NCBI GenBank assembly: GCA_964511945.1
Contig: CAZEHO010000013.1
Location: 1 to 64,000, forward strand
Direction: 5' to 3'
Length of the DNA: 64,000 nt
Origin: CAZEHO01 sp964511945
Lineage (GTDB): Bacteria; Actinomycetota; Acidimicrobiia; Spongiisociales; UBA11373
The notes under the pieces are model-generated. The model had not been told where the DNA came from. It was given only the letters and a program-made list of their open reading frames with translations, and ran no database searches. This document shows, in pieces, positions 36,795 through 45,762 of this stretch (within the stretch, counting starts at the first letter, position 1; each line of letters opens with the position of its first letter). Position numbers and translations under genes: made by a program.

Positions 36795-38299
36795 TCCTCA
36801 CCACCTTCTTCGGCAGATCCGGCGCCTTGCCTCAGTGAGATCCAGCCGAGAATCCGGCGCGACGCTTCCCGGTCCACCCGGACCAGCACCAGGGCATATG
36901 CGGTTGCGCCGGCGATCGCCGTTGCCGCCAGTGCCACGACCGGCGGAGCACCGGAGGTTGCGATGAGCATGGCCCCGGCGGCGGCGGCAAGCCCGGTTCC
37001 GGCTGCGAGTGAGGGAGCAGCTTGGCGGAACACCTCGGCCGGACTAATCCCGACAACCCGGCGGGCCACCAGGAGCCGAAGCCCGGTGTCGATGATCGAG
37101 ACCCCGGCATGGGCCCAGGCCACGCCGACGATGCCCCAGCGAGCACCGAAGAGAAGCGCCGGAAGCAGCAGGAACAGGTCGAGCAACCCGAGCTTGGCGA
37201 GGATGTCGGGGCGGCCGATCGCTTTGTAGACATCGCCGATGTTCACCCCGATCGAACCGATCAGCGAGAACACGGCCATGACCCGGAGTACCGGAATGGC
37301 GGCCCGCCATTGCTCACCGAACAGTGTGAGGACGATCGGTTCGGCGGCGATCAGCAGGCCGACGCAGATCGGCACGACGACCATGAGCGAGTAGCGAACC
37401 GTAGCGAAGAAGCCCTGGACGAGGAGGTCCCTTCGCTGCTGGATGCTTGAGAAGAACGGGAACATCGCTCCCGCCACGACTCGCCAGATCGACTGGACCA
37501 GCATTTCCGGCAGCCGGTAGGCGATGGTGTAGATGCCGAGAGCCACGTCACCGAGGAGCCGTCCGACGATCACGTAGTCGGCGTTCAACCAGATCGCGTA
37601 CTGGATGTCGTTGGCGATCAGCGGCATCCCGAAGCGCATCAGCGGCCGGATCAGATGACGGTGGATCTCGAAGCGGGGCTTCCACCCGGTGACGGCGCGG
37701 GCAAGGATGGCGCCGGCGAGTGCCCCGGCGAGCTGGCCCCACACCAGCGACCAGACGCCCGCTCCGAGCACCGCGGTGGTGATGGCGACCAGGCCCTTGA
37801 CGAGGGCGTTCCCGGTGTCGGGGATCAGCTTCCGGCGGAACCTCAGGTCCCGGCGCAGCAGCACCACGTGGATCGCTCCGAGCGATTCCAGGAGGAAGGT
37901 GAATGCCAGGACCCGCAGGATCGGGACCACCAGCGGCTCCCGGAAGAACCCCGCCACCCACGGCGCCGACAGGGCGGTGATCGCGGTCAGAACGGCTCCG
38001 ATAATGAGGTTTAGGGTGAACACGGTCTGCGCCGCTTCCTCGGGGTCCTCGCGGCGCTGGATCAGAGCAGCTCCGAGACCCATGTCGCGCAGCACGGTCA
38101 GGTAGGCGATCGCCACGGTTGCGAATCCGACGAGCCCGAAGTCCTCGGGCGTCAGCAGGCGGGCGAGGATCGCCATCGTGGCCAGCACAAGCAGCCTGCC
38201 GGAGGCGAACGACAGGTAATTCCACAGCACCGCGTGCGCCGCTGTGGTGGCCAGACCGTTGGAACGATCCGTCGTGGCACTCTCGACCGGGGTGCTCAT
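36791..38299 (-). CDS. Wzx-like oligosaccharide flippase (MOP superfamily)
   Basis: This 502-residue protein has about 12-14 membrane helices. The opening LWNYLSFASGRLLVLATMAILARLLTPEDFGL is the usual N-terminus of Wzx/polysaccharide exporters. It probably flips the lipid-linked repeat unit to the outside. The start is the ATG at 38299, which overlaps the stop of the polymerase gene by 4 bp; the longer upstream reading is antisense-like and not coding. Confidence 0.9.
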   Translation of the reverse strand: MSTPVESATTDRSNGLATTAAHAVLWNYLSFASGRLLVLATMAILARLLTPEDFGLVGFATVAIAYLTVLRDMGLGAALIQRREDPEEAAQTVFTLNLIIGAVLTAITALSAPWVAGFFREPLVVPILRVLAFTFLLESLGAIHVVLLRRDLRFRRKLIPDTGNALVKGLVAITTAVLGAGVWSLVWGQLAGALAGAILARAVTGWKPRFEIHRHLIRPLMRFGMPLIANDIQYAIWLNADYVIVGRLLGDVALGIYTIAYRLPEMLVQSIWRVVAGAMFPFFSSIQQRRDLLVQGFFATVRYSLMVVVPICVGLLIAAEPIVLTLFGEQWRAAIPVLRVMAVFSLIGSIGVNIGDVYKAIGRPDILAKLGLLDLFLLLPALLFGARWGIVGVAWAHAGVSIIDTGLRLLVARRVVGISPAEVFRQAAPSLAAGTGLAAAAGAMLIATSGAPPVVALAATAIAGATAYALVLVRVDREASRRILGWISLRQGAGSAEEGGEE

Positions 38300-39768
38300 G
38301 TCGCGACCGCCGGCTCTTCGGCTGCGATCTCTGATGGCTCGGCGGCTTCGGCCGCGGCGACGTTTGGCAGTGCCAGCGCGACACCGAGAAACACCCAGAA
38401 GAGGCGAGCGAAATCGAGGTGGAGGAACACAGAGGTCACCAGGTGCCCGACGAGGGCAACGCCAACCGCATAGGCAATGGCAGCCTCGTCCGTCCTGCCG
38501 GCGGCGCGCAGTGCTCGGCGGGAGCGGACGACGGCGCCGAACGCGGCGATCAGGAGGACGCCGAACGCAGCAACGCCGGCGATCCCGGTTTCGGATGCCA
38601 CCTCCAGGAAGAGGTTGTGCGGCTCGCGGGCGGTAGCGGAGAGGTCGATCCCGAGACTGCGGGAGTACTCCTGGTAGTTGGCGGCGTAGTTGCCGTACCC
38701 GACTCCGAGGACCGGGTTGTCGAGCGCCATGCCGATGCCCGCTCCGACCTCGGCGGTTCGATACCTGATCGAGATGTCGGTCGAGGCGTCGACCGAACCG
38801 ATCTGGCCGAGCGTTGCGAGACGGTCGATGTACGTGTCCGGGAGGACCGGAAAGAGCGCGACCGCGCCGATAACGATCGTGGCCATCGTTGCCGGCTTGG
38901 GTGGGTTGGTGATGAGCATGAGCCCGCAGACCACCGCCAGACCGAGTGCTCCTCCTCGTGAGAACGTCATCACGGTGGCCACCGCGATGACCGCGGCCGC
39001 GTATCCGGCAGCGAGCCTCAACCAGAGCCGGCGCTCCCGCCACATTCGATCGAGCGCCAGCGGCAGCACCATCACCAGCAGTTGCGCGTAGAAGTTGGCG
39101 TCGCCGATCGGGCCCGAGATCCGAACGTCGTCGGTGCTGCCGACGATGTTCTCGACCGAGGACTGGGCGAATCCAAGGAACGCCGAGTCGTAGCTGCCGG
39201 TGGCGACCTGAATCACCGAGAGGGTGCCGAGCAGGGCCGCACCGCCGATGAACACCCACACCATGCGGCGGAGTGACCTTCCGCGATGCAGCAAGACGCC
39301 GATGAGAACGGCGAGAGAGCCGTCCTTCACGAGCGATTCGAATTCGAGCATGCCCGCGTCCCGGTCGATTGCCACGAGCAGTGACCCGGCAGCGACGAGC
39401 ACATAGGCCCCGATGACGAGCAGGGCGCGGCCACCCCCGGCCGGTCGCTCACCCGACACCACCCAACGGGCCGTGATGCCGACCCCGATGGCGACCGCGG
39501 TCGGCTGGAACAACGAGGGGGCGTTATGGAACTCGGTCGCGACCTCGGCCAGTCGCAACACGGCGAACGTCGCTATCGCGAACAGGGCCCAGTCGGCTTC
39601 GATGACGACGGCGGCGGCCCCGGCAAGTCCGAGAGCGACGACGACCGCAAGCTTGGGGTCGAGCGGCAGAGTGACGGCCATCCCGGCTGCAGCACCGACC
39701 GCCAGGGCTGCGGCGACTGCCGCGTTCCGGCCCCCCGGGGCAATGCCCGGATGGGCGCGGAGGCTCAT
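38296..39768 (-). CDS. O-antigen ligase/polymerase (Wzy-like) membrane protein
   Basis: This 490-residue polytopic protein has the Wzy_C/O-antigen-ligase fold. The large extracytoplasmic loop holds NPVLGVGYGNYAANYQEYSR and the conserved EPHNLFLEVASETGI (His in PHN). It probably polymerises repeat units. It is coupled to the flippase and to the chain-length gene by ATGA overlaps. Confidence 0.88.
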   Translation of the reverse strand: MSLRAHPGIAPGGRNAAVAAALAVGAAAGMAVTLPLDPKLAVVVALGLAGAAAVVIEADWALFAIATFAVLRLAEVATEFHNAPSLFQPTAVAIGVGITARWVVSGERPAGGGRALLVIGAYVLVAAGSLLVAIDRDAGMLEFESLVKDGSLAVLIGVLLHRGRSLRRMVWVFIGGAALLGTLSVIQVATGSYDSAFLGFAQSSVENIVGSTDDVRISGPIGDANFYAQLLVMVLPLALDRMWRERRLWLRLAAGYAAAVIAVATVMTFSRGGALGLAVVCGLMLITNPPKPATMATIVIGAVALFPVLPDTYIDRLATLGQIGSVDASTDISIRYRTAEVGAGIGMALDNPVLGVGYGNYAANYQEYSRSLGIDLSATAREPHNLFLEVASETGIAGVAAFGVLLIAAFGAVVRSRRALRAAGRTDEAAIAYAVGVALVGHLVTSVFLHLDFARLFWVFLGVALALPNVAAAEAAEPSEIAAEEPAVAT

Positions 39769-40460
39769 CCGGTGCCCGTTGCTCGGCGGTCCCGGGCTGT
39801 CGGCAGCGGAGTCACGGTGGCACCGGGGTCGCCGTAAGCATCGATCCGCACCATGATCTCGCGATGCCGCCGCTCCCGCGGTCCGTAGACGAGGAGGGCC
39901 AGACCTGCCCCGGCCAGCATCCCAAGCGCCGCTGCCAGCAGGGTCGTCTGGAAGAGACCGGGGTTGCTCGGCTCGGTTGGCACCTCGGGGAGATCCAGCG
40001 GGATCGTGGCGTAGATGCCGTAGAGCCCGACGAACCGCTCGCCACCGGTCCGGCCGACCGCGTCGACCAGATCGGTCAGCAGCACCGGGTCGGGTCCACT
40101 GACGGTGAGTTCGGCGATGTTCGCCTCGGGGAGGACGACGGCGGTGATCTCGTACTCCTGAAGCAGGTCCTCCGTGACGCCGATGCCGGCAGCGGCGTCC
40201 TGGGCAACCGCGTCGCTGGCGAGGATCTCGACGTAGGTCCCGACGACGGCCCGGCTCCGGGCGTCCTCGATGGTGCGCACGGTGTCGTTGATGCCGTTGG
40301 CATCGGTCTGAGCCGGTGAGATCACGTAGGTTGCCGACGTCTCGTAGCTCCGGGGAGCGCTCTGGTTCAGGTAGGCGCCGACGGCGGCCGCAACCACCAC
40401 GCCGATGACCACGAGATGCCAGCCTCTGCGCAGGGCACGGTATGCGGTGGCGGTGTCCAT
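39765..40460 (-). CDS. Wzz/YveK-like chain-length determinant protein
   Basis: This 231-residue protein has two membrane segments (about 16-34 and 170-192) around an extracytoplasmic domain, the layout of the Wzz family. It has no C-terminal kinase domain, and no separate BY-kinase gene is found in the operon. It therefore probably sets chain length without the usual kinase, or one acts from elsewhere. A 13-bp gap separates it from the preceding sugar-transferase gene. Confidence 0.82.
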   Translation of the reverse strand: MDTATAYRALRRGWHLVVIGVVVAAAVGAYLNQSAPRSYETSATYVISPAQTDANGINDTVRTIEDARSRAVVGTYVEILASDAVAQDAAAGIGVTEDLLQEYEITAVVLPEANIAELTVSGPDPVLLTDLVDAVGRTGGERFVGLYGIYATIPLDLPEVPTEPSNPGLFQTTLLAAALGMLAGAGLALLVYGPRERRHREIMVRIDAYGDPGATVTPLPTARDRRATGTG

Positions 40461-40473
40461 CAGTCTTCCCTTC

Positions 40474-41163
40474 TCACGCCGCGCCCCGGCGGCTCAGTAC
40501 GGCGGGCACGGTTCGGACGAGGATCTGCAGGTCCATCCAGAAGCAGCGGCGCTGCACGTAGGCGATATCGAGACGGCTGCTGTCGCCGTATCCGGCGATG
40601 CCCCTGCCGTAGAGCTGCCAGAGGCCGGTGACCCCGGGCTTGGCGTCGAGCCGCTCGGTGTGCCAGAGCTCGAACTCCTCCGGCGCGAAGTCGTGCGGCC
40701 GCGGTCCAACGAGGCTCATCCGTCCGGCGAGGACGTCGAGCAGTTGGGGGAGTTCGTCGAGGCTGGTCGCTCGCAGGAAACGGCGGGGGCGGGTGACCCG
40801 GGGATCGTCGGTGATCTTGAACAGCGGCCACTCCAACTCGTTGAGGTGGCGGAGCTGCCACTTCATCTCCTCGGCGTTCGGCACCATGGTGCGGAACTTC
40901 CTGATCACGATCGGGTTGCCGCTCTCGCCGGTGCGCTCCTGCTTGAAGAACGCCGGCGCCGAACGATCGTCGAGCTTGATCCACAGTGCGCAGAGCCCCA
41001 GGAGGGGAAGCCACAGCGGCGCTGCGGCGATCACGACGGTGAGATCGAAGAGCCGCTTCACGGTTCGGTACGCGGCGGGTGACAACAATGCGTCCTGTGG
41101 GTGGAGGCGGTCGACCCACTCGTGGCCCGACCACAGCATGGGACGGATCGTGGTCGAGGTCAT
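40474..41163 (-). CDS. Undecaprenyl-phosphate sugar-1-phosphate transferase
   Basis: This 229-residue protein is the catalytic domain of a polyisoprenyl-phosphate hexose-1-phosphate transferase. It has one helix (about 37-60) and the motifs VIRKFRTMVPNAEE, RRFLRATSLDELPQLLDVL and MSLVGPRPH, then GVTGLWQLYGRG. It starts polymer synthesis by loading the first sugar on undecaprenyl phosphate. It is short, lacking the extra N-terminal helices of WbaP, which resembles PglC-like monotopic enzymes. It overlaps the upstream gene by 4 bp. Confidence 0.9.
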   Translation of the reverse strand: MTSTTIRPMLWSGHEWVDRLHPQDALLSPAAYRTVKRLFDLTVVIAAAPLWLPLLGLCALWIKLDDRSAPAFFKQERTGESGNPIVIRKFRTMVPNAEEMKWQLRHLNELEWPLFKITDDPRVTRPRRFLRATSLDELPQLLDVLAGRMSLVGPRPHDFAPEEFELWHTERLDAKPGVTGLWQLYGRGIAGYGDSSRLDIAYVQRRCFWMDLQILVRTVPAVLSRRGAA

Positions 41164-42017
41164 GTGTCGCTCCCGGGCGCCGCGGAGATCGCCCGGAGGC
41201 GAGGCGGCAGCGTCTGATCACCGCCGAGGTGGCGTTCGGCAACTTCGACCAACTGCTCGAAGCTCACCGCCTGATCGGGGAACGAGGCCGAGCCGGATTC
41301 CAGCTTTAGTCCGACGGCAGAGGCGGCCCGCTGAATGCGTTCCACCAGCAAGCCGGCACCGTCGTCGTCGGTTTCCGGGGAAACGACCAGGTAATGCCCG
41401 GTCCTGGCGTCCTCGAAAAGGATGTCCGACCGCCGCAACTGGCGTGCGATGAGGCGGCCGAGATTGCCGCGCACGTAGCGGGATCGAATCGCCCGCTGCA
41501 CTTCCTCGGCGGAGCGCTCGACCGCCACCTCGAAGCTGGTGGCATCCGGTGCCAGGACGGTGACCGAGAGTGGACGCTCATGCCGCCGGCTGCGGGCCAT
41601 TTCGGTGAGAATCTCGTTGCCGGCCTCGGGGCCGTCGAGGGGGAGCGCCGGATTGTCTCCGAAGGCGACGGCGGCGAGCGCACTGTCGAGACCGTGCAAA
41701 CCGCGCGCAATCCGCTGCGTCAGCACACACGCCATGACTACGAAGGCACCTTCGGTGATGACCAGGTAGATCTCTCCTGCCAACCCGACGGCGGTTCCGG
41801 CCAGCACCCGCACGATCAGGAACGGCAGCAGCGCGGCAGCGGCCAGCGTCTGGGGACGGCTCCGATGCAGCGAGGACCGTCCGAGCACGAAGGCGACGAG
41901 TCCGCCTGCATAAAGGAACACCCACCACGGAAGCGACGATTCGCCGACACGATCAATCGTGATTGCGCCCGCATAGAGCACGATCAAACCGACGAGTGGG
42001 CGTCGCACCTGACTCAT
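41160..42017 (-). CDS. Membrane protein with degenerate GGDEF-like domain
   Basis: This 285-residue protein has about four N-terminal helices (about 8-110) and a cytoplasmic domain. The domain keeps the GGDEF fold pattern (RPLSVTVLAPDA, GNLGRLIARQLRRSDILFE, HYLVVSPETDDDGAGLLVERI, LKLESGSASFP, ELVEVAERHL) but where GGDEF/DEF residues are expected the text reads TGHYLVVSP. It therefore probably cannot make c-di-GMP but could bind a nucleotide. It is the first gene of the exopolysaccharide operon, which suggests a regulatory role at the membrane. This fold call is by pattern only. Confidence 0.65.
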   Translation of the reverse strand: MSQVRRPLVGLIVLYAGAITIDRVGESSLPWWVFLYAGGLVAFVLGRSSLHRSRPQTLAAAALLPFLIVRVLAGTAVGLAGEIYLVITEGAFVVMACVLTQRIARGLHGLDSALAAVAFGDNPALPLDGPEAGNEILTEMARSRRHERPLSVTVLAPDATSFEVAVERSAEEVQRAIRSRYVRGNLGRLIARQLRRSDILFEDARTGHYLVVSPETDDDGAGLLVERIQRAASAVGLKLESGSASFPDQAVSFEQLVEVAERHLGGDQTLPPRLRAISAAPGSDT

Positions 42018-42086
42018 GGCAACCCTCCTGGCCGCGATGGGCCGCTCTCAGCACAGCGTGAGGTCAACATCACTACATTGAGTAGC

Positions 42087-42114
42087 AGATTATCTCGGTT
42101 TCGCCCCATGTCAA
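42087..42114 (-). promoter_or_regulatory. Sigma-70-type promoter of the exopolysaccharide operon
   Basis: Read on the minus strand, TTGACA (42109-42114) and TAATCT (42087-42092) are 16 bases apart. This is near the housekeeping consensus, and about 60 nt ahead of the first operon gene. It is the clearest promoter in the window. Confidence 0.72.
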
Positions 42115-42125
42115 CTACTTTCTGT

Positions 42126-42153
42126 GGTCGACTATACCCTCGATCAGTCGACC
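42126..42153. promoter_or_regulatory. Inverted repeat, possible operator
   Basis: GGTCGACT, twelve bases, then AGTCGACC form a perfect 8-bp inverted repeat. It lies 12 bases upstream of the -35 box of the exopolysaccharide promoter and between the two divergent transcripts, a position suiting a regulator site. Confidence 0.4.
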
Positions 42154-42206
42154 CGTGAAGTGAGTTTCGGCGGGTCCGGGGGGCGCCTTGATTGAATCTG
42201 CGCCGG

Positions 42207-42212
42207 TACCAT
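42207..42212 (+). promoter_or_regulatory. Leaderless -10 box for the Nif3-like gene
   Basis: TACCAT lies eight bases upstream of the GTG at 42221, supporting that start over the TTG at 42188. Confidence 0.4.
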
Positions 42213-42220
42213 TTCGGTCC

Positions 42221-43321
42221 GTGAAACCCCCGAGCACCGTCCGCGACGTCCTGGACAACCTGGAGGGCCTCGCGCCATCGTCGAAGGCAGCATCCTGGGA
42301 TGTGGTCGGCCTCCAGTTGGGGGACCCCGATGCGGAGGTGGGCTCGATCGCAGTTGCCCACGAGGCCACCGGCGCAGTGGTCTCACACCTCGAGGAGGAG
42401 CCGGCCGACCTGCTTGTGACCTACCACCCGCTGCTGTTCCGGCCGGTACGGCGGATGGTGGCCGGGGCAAGCCCCGACGGGAGGGCGTTCAGGTTGATCC
42501 GCTCCGGCATTGCGCTCATCGTTGCGCACACCAGCTTCGACGTAGCGCCGGGAGGGAGCGCCGACGCGCTGGCGGAGAGCCTCGGCCTCGGCGGCATCCG
42601 GTCCTTCGGACCGGTGTGGGGGTCCGATGCGGTCAAGATCGTCACCTTCGCACCCGAGCTCGCGGTGGATGAGGTTTCGGCCGCGATGGCCGATGCGGGC
42701 GCCGGTGTAATCGGGCGCTATCGAGGGTGCTCGTTCCGAGGAGCAGGCCTCGGAGCGTTCATCGCGCCGGAGGAGTCCTCCCCTGCGACCGGGACCGCCG
42801 GCGCAGCGAACCTGGAGCCGGAGGTGCGCATTGAGATGGTGTGCCCGGCGGCATTCCGTGACCGGGTCGTGGCTGCACTCGTCAGTGCGCATCCCTATGA
42901 GGAACCGGCCTTCGACGTCTACGAACGGCGCGGCGACGCAGGGTTCGTGGGGAGGGTCGGCGAATTGCCCGGTCCGGAGCCCCTCGAGCGGGTGGCCGAA
43001 TCGGTGTTCGGCACGCTCGGCAGGCAAGGCCGGGTTGCCGGGGATGGCCGGCAACGGGTCGCCACGCTCGCCGTGGTTCCGGGCTCGGGCGGCGATCTGA
43101 TTGGGGAAGCTGCGGCGGCCGGGGCCGATGCGATCGTGACCGGGGACGTTTCCCACCACAGGGCTCGGGCTGCAGTGGAGCGCGGCATTGCCATCATCGA
43201 TGCCGGCCACGCTGCGACCGAACGTCCCGGCCTGGCGAGGCTGTACGCTGCGGTCTCGGAGATCACCGGCAATGTGGTGGATCTGCGAAACGTCGACCCC
43301 GACCCGTGGAGGACGATCTGA
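42221..43321 (+). CDS. Nif3-like dinuclear metal-centre protein
   Basis: This 366-residue protein has the Nif3 fold. TYHPLLFRPVRR and AHTSFDVAPGGSADAL carry the N-terminal metal His and Asp, and the C-terminal DVSHHRARAAVERGI and IDAGHAATERPGL supply the others. A PII-like insert separates them (about 125-260, with HPYEEPAFDVY), the long form seen in Bacillus YqfO. The biochemical role is unsettled. Gene order Nif3 / zinc-ribbon protein / RNase HI matches mycobacterial Rv2230c-Rv2228c. Its stop overlaps the next start by one base (TGATG). Confidence 0.88.
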   Translation: MKPPSTVRDVLDNLEGLAPSSKAASWDVVGLQLGDPDAEVGSIAVAHEATGAVVSHLEEEPADLLVTYHPLLFRPVRRMVAGASPDGRAFRLIRSGIALIVAHTSFDVAPGGSADALAESLGLGGIRSFGPVWGSDAVKIVTFAPELAVDEVSAAMADAGAGVIGRYRGCSFRGAGLGAFIAPEESSPATGTAGAANLEPEVRIEMVCPAAFRDRVVAALVSAHPYEEPAFDVYERRGDAGFVGRVGELPGPEPLERVAESVFGTLGRQGRVAGDGRQRVATLAVVPGSGGDLIGEAAAAGADAIVTGDVSHHRARAAVERGIAIIDAGHAATERPGLARLYAAVSEITGNVVDLRNVDPDPWRTI

Positions 43322-44034
43322 TGCAGGAGTTCCGGAGCCTGGAGGATCTCCTCGATCTGCAGGTGATCGATTCCGAGATCGATCGGTTGCTGCATCGCCG
43401 TCAGTCACTCCCGGAACTGGAGACGTACCGCGAAGCGAGCTCGAACCTTGAGGGAATCGAAGACGAGATCACCGAAGTGGCCGTCCGCCTGCGAGAAGCC
43501 GACCTGGCATCAGACAAGGCCGACGGGGAACTGCAGATGGTCGAAGACAAGCTGCAACGCGAGGAGCAGCGCCTGTTCGCCGGTGGCCTCAGCGCCAGAG
43601 ATGCCGAGCACCTCCGCCAGGAGGTGGAGATGCTGCGGCGCCAGGTGTCCGAGCGGGAAACCGAGATCCTGACGGAGATGGACCGCAAAGATGCGGCCGA
43701 CCGGGAGATGGCGGCACTGCAAGAACGGCGTGCGGCGGCCGAACATGATAAGGACGCAGTCGAGAAGCTGATCGTCGAGTCGTGGAAGGGCATCGACACC
43801 GACATCGCCCGCCAGGAGGAGCGGAAGCAAGACGTCGTCGGGCTGATCGAGCCCGGTCTGCTGTCCCTCTATGAGGAACTGCGGCCGATGAAAGAGGGCG
43901 TGGCGGTCGGCCGCCTCGCCGAGGGGACCTGCGGCGGATGCCATCTCAAACTCTCGGCCGCCGAGGAAACCCAGGTGAAACGGGGAGATCCGCCGCGCTG
44001 CCTGCACTGCCGGCGAATCCTCGTTCCGCAATGA
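43321..44034 (+). CDS. Coiled-coil protein with C4 zinc ribbon (Rv2229c-like)
   Basis: This 237-residue protein has a long coiled coil (about 15-165), and a C-terminal C4 zinc ribbon: CGGCHLKLS and CLHCRRIL, each with a CxxC pair. Homologues have been linked to ribosome and transcript handling in mycobacteria. The ATG at 43321 overlaps the Nif3 stop, and its own end overlaps rnhA by 4 bp. Confidence 0.87.
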   Translation: MQEFRSLEDLLDLQVIDSEIDRLLHRRQSLPELETYREASSNLEGIEDEITEVAVRLREADLASDKADGELQMVEDKLQREEQRLFAGGLSARDAEHLRQEVEMLRRQVSERETEILTEMDRKDAADREMAALQERRAAAEHDKDAVEKLIVESWKGIDTDIARQEERKQDVVGLIEPGLLSLYEELRPMKEGVAVGRLAEGTCGGCHLKLSAAEETQVKRGDPPRCLHCRRILVPQ

Positions 44035-44450
44035 GCGGCCGCTTCGTCCTGTACTGCGACGGAGCGTCGCGCGGTAATCCCGGACCGTCGTCGATCGGAG
44101 CGGTGCTCTACGGTCCCGAGGGGGAGGAGGCCGCCACGATCAGCGGCGCCATCGGAGTCACTACGAACAATGTGGCCGAGTACGAAGCACTGATCGCCGG
44201 GTTGGAGGCCGCCATCGAGGCCGGCGCAGATGACCTGGAGATCCGGCTCGATAGCCAGCTTCTGGTTCGCCAGATCACCGGCGAGTACCGGGTCAAGGCT
44301 CCGAATCTCAAGCCGCTGTACCTGAGAGTTGCCCGGCTGCTGCGCCGTATCCAGACGGTCGGCGTCATCCATGTCCGGCGGGAACTCAACACCGTGGCGG
44401 ACCGCCTCGCCAACGAGGCGCTGGACGCCCTCGACGCCATCGACGAATGA
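44031..44450 (+). CDS. rnhA: Ribonuclease HI
   Basis: This 139-residue enzyme cuts the RNA strand of RNA-DNA hybrids. The four acidic active-site residues are visible: Asp in LYCDGASRGNPGP, Glu in NNVAEYEAL, Asp in IRLDSQLLVRQI, and Asp in NTVADRLANEAL. It is short, lacking the basic protrusion of E. coli RNase HI, as in the mycobacterial/archaeal type. In mycobacteria the N-terminal RNase H domain is fused to a CobC-like phosphatase (Rv2228c); here the RNase H is alone. Confidence 0.92.
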   Translation: MSGRFVLYCDGASRGNPGPSSIGAVLYGPEGEEAATISGAIGVTTNNVAEYEALIAGLEAAIEAGADDLEIRLDSQLLVRQITGEYRVKAPNLKPLYLRVARLLRRIQTVGVIHVRRELNTVADRLANEALDALDAIDE

Positions 44451-44977
44451 TTCTCTGGCACGTCGGGGCGACCCTGGCCGCCGTTCGCTACGTCTATCGG
44501 GACCCTGCGATGGATCTGCGCTGGGTCGTCGTGGGCTCGCTGCTGCCGGACCTGATAGACAAACCGATTGGCTCGGTGTTCTGGCATGACACCTTTGGGA
44601 CGCACCGACTCGTTGCCCATGCCCTGCTGTTTCCGGTGGTGCTGTTCTTCGTCGTCCTGGTGGTGACCCGAGGGGGACCAATGCGCAAGGCGCTGGTCGG
44701 CCTGGTCATCGGTGCGCTGTTTCATCTCGCTCTCGATGCCGCCTGGGCCGATCCGGAGAGCTTCTGGTGGCCCCTCTTCGGATGGGAACTCCCCACTCAA
44801 GCCGACAGTGCGATCGGCCCGCTGCTGCGGCGGATGGTCACCGATCCACGGGTATGGGTCGGAGAGGCGGTCGGCGCCGCGTTCCTGGCCTCTCTGTGGA
44901 TGCGCTATCTCCGGGAGCCCGGCGCCCGGCAGGTGGCGCTGAGGAAGGGAACGATCCCGATGCCAACGCGTCACTAA
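44447..44977 (+). CDS. Predicted membrane-bound metal-dependent hydrolase (DUF457/YdjM-like)
   Basis: This 176-residue protein has about four membrane helices. Its His/Asp pattern (MILWHVGATL, VVGSLLPDLIDKPIG, WHDTFGTHRLVAHAL, GALFHLALDAAW) follows the DUF457 fold, in which these residues may hold a metal. The substrate is unknown. It overlaps rnhA by 4 bp and its stop overlaps the convergent TSUP gene by 4 bp. Confidence 0.75.
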   Translation: MILWHVGATLAAVRYVYRDPAMDLRWVVVGSLLPDLIDKPIGSVFWHDTFGTHRLVAHALLFPVVLFFVVLVVTRGGPMRKALVGLVIGALFHLALDAAWADPESFWWPLFGWELPTQADSAIGPLLRRMVTDPRVWVGEAVGAAFLASLWMRYLREPGARQVALRKGTIPMPTRH

Positions 44978-45762
44978 GCGCCGCCGCCGGGACCACTCGC
45001 CCGGGTCCTCCCGACCATCCGGATCCCGGCGACGACCAGCAGTCCGGCCAGCAGGCGTCGCAGCAACGCGGCGGGAAGCTCCAGCGCCAGCAGCGCGCCA
45101 CCGACGCCGCCGACGATGCCGCCTGCTCCGAGGACGAGTGCCAGCGGCCAATCGACCCGATCGGAGCGGGCGTGTGTGATCGCGGCGACGAGAGCGGTTG
45201 GGACGATCACGGCGAGCGACGTTGCCTGAGCCACGTGCTGCGGGAAGGCGTAGAGAGCAACGAGACCGGGAACGAAGATGAACCCACCACCGACCCCCAG
45301 CAGCGCAGCCAGGGTCCCGGCCACGAGACCGACGCCGAGCATCCCGATGGCTGATGCATCGAGATCGACCGCCGAGGCGGTGGCCACCGTCTCCGCCGCG
45401 TCACCGCCGGAAAAGATCATCCGCAGGGCGGCGACGATGATGAGTGCGAGGAACGCTCGTGCCAGCCACAACTCGGAGACCCGGGCGAAGAACCGGGCGC
45501 CCGCGTAGGCACCTGCGATGGCGCCTGTCACGAGGAGGGCCGCAGTCGGCCAGTGGACCCGGCCGTCGAGTGCCAGCGGAACCGCGGCGGCACCGGCCGC
45601 GACCACCATCGAAGTAATCGACGTGGCGTGGGCCCGGCTCTGTGCCACCCCGAGCGCCAGCACCATGCCCGGCACCATGATCACCCCGCCGCCGACCCCG
45701 AAAAGACCCCCGACGAACCCGGCCGAGAGGCCGAGGAGCGCGGCAACGGCAGAGGCGGGCAC
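44974..45762 (-). CDS. TSUP (TauE/SafE)-family permease
   Basis: This 262-residue protein has about eight helices in two halves, each with the family's glycine-rich motif (FVGGLFGVGGGVIMVPGMVL and LLGVGGGFIFVPGLVAL). Such proteins export sulfite or other organosulfur anions. The gene overlaps the LLM oxidoreductase gene by one base. Confidence 0.88.
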   Translation of the reverse strand: MPASAVAALLGLSAGFVGGLFGVGGGVIMVPGMVLALGVAQSRAHATSITSMVVAAGAAAVPLALDGRVHWPTAALLVTGAIAGAYAGARFFARVSELWLARAFLALIIVAALRMIFSGGDAAETVATASAVDLDASAIGMLGVGLVAGTLAALLGVGGGFIFVPGLVALYAFPQHVAQATSLAVIVPTALVAAITHARSDRVDWPLALVLGAGGIVGGVGGALLALELPAALLRRLLAGLLVVAGIRMVGRTRASGPGGGA

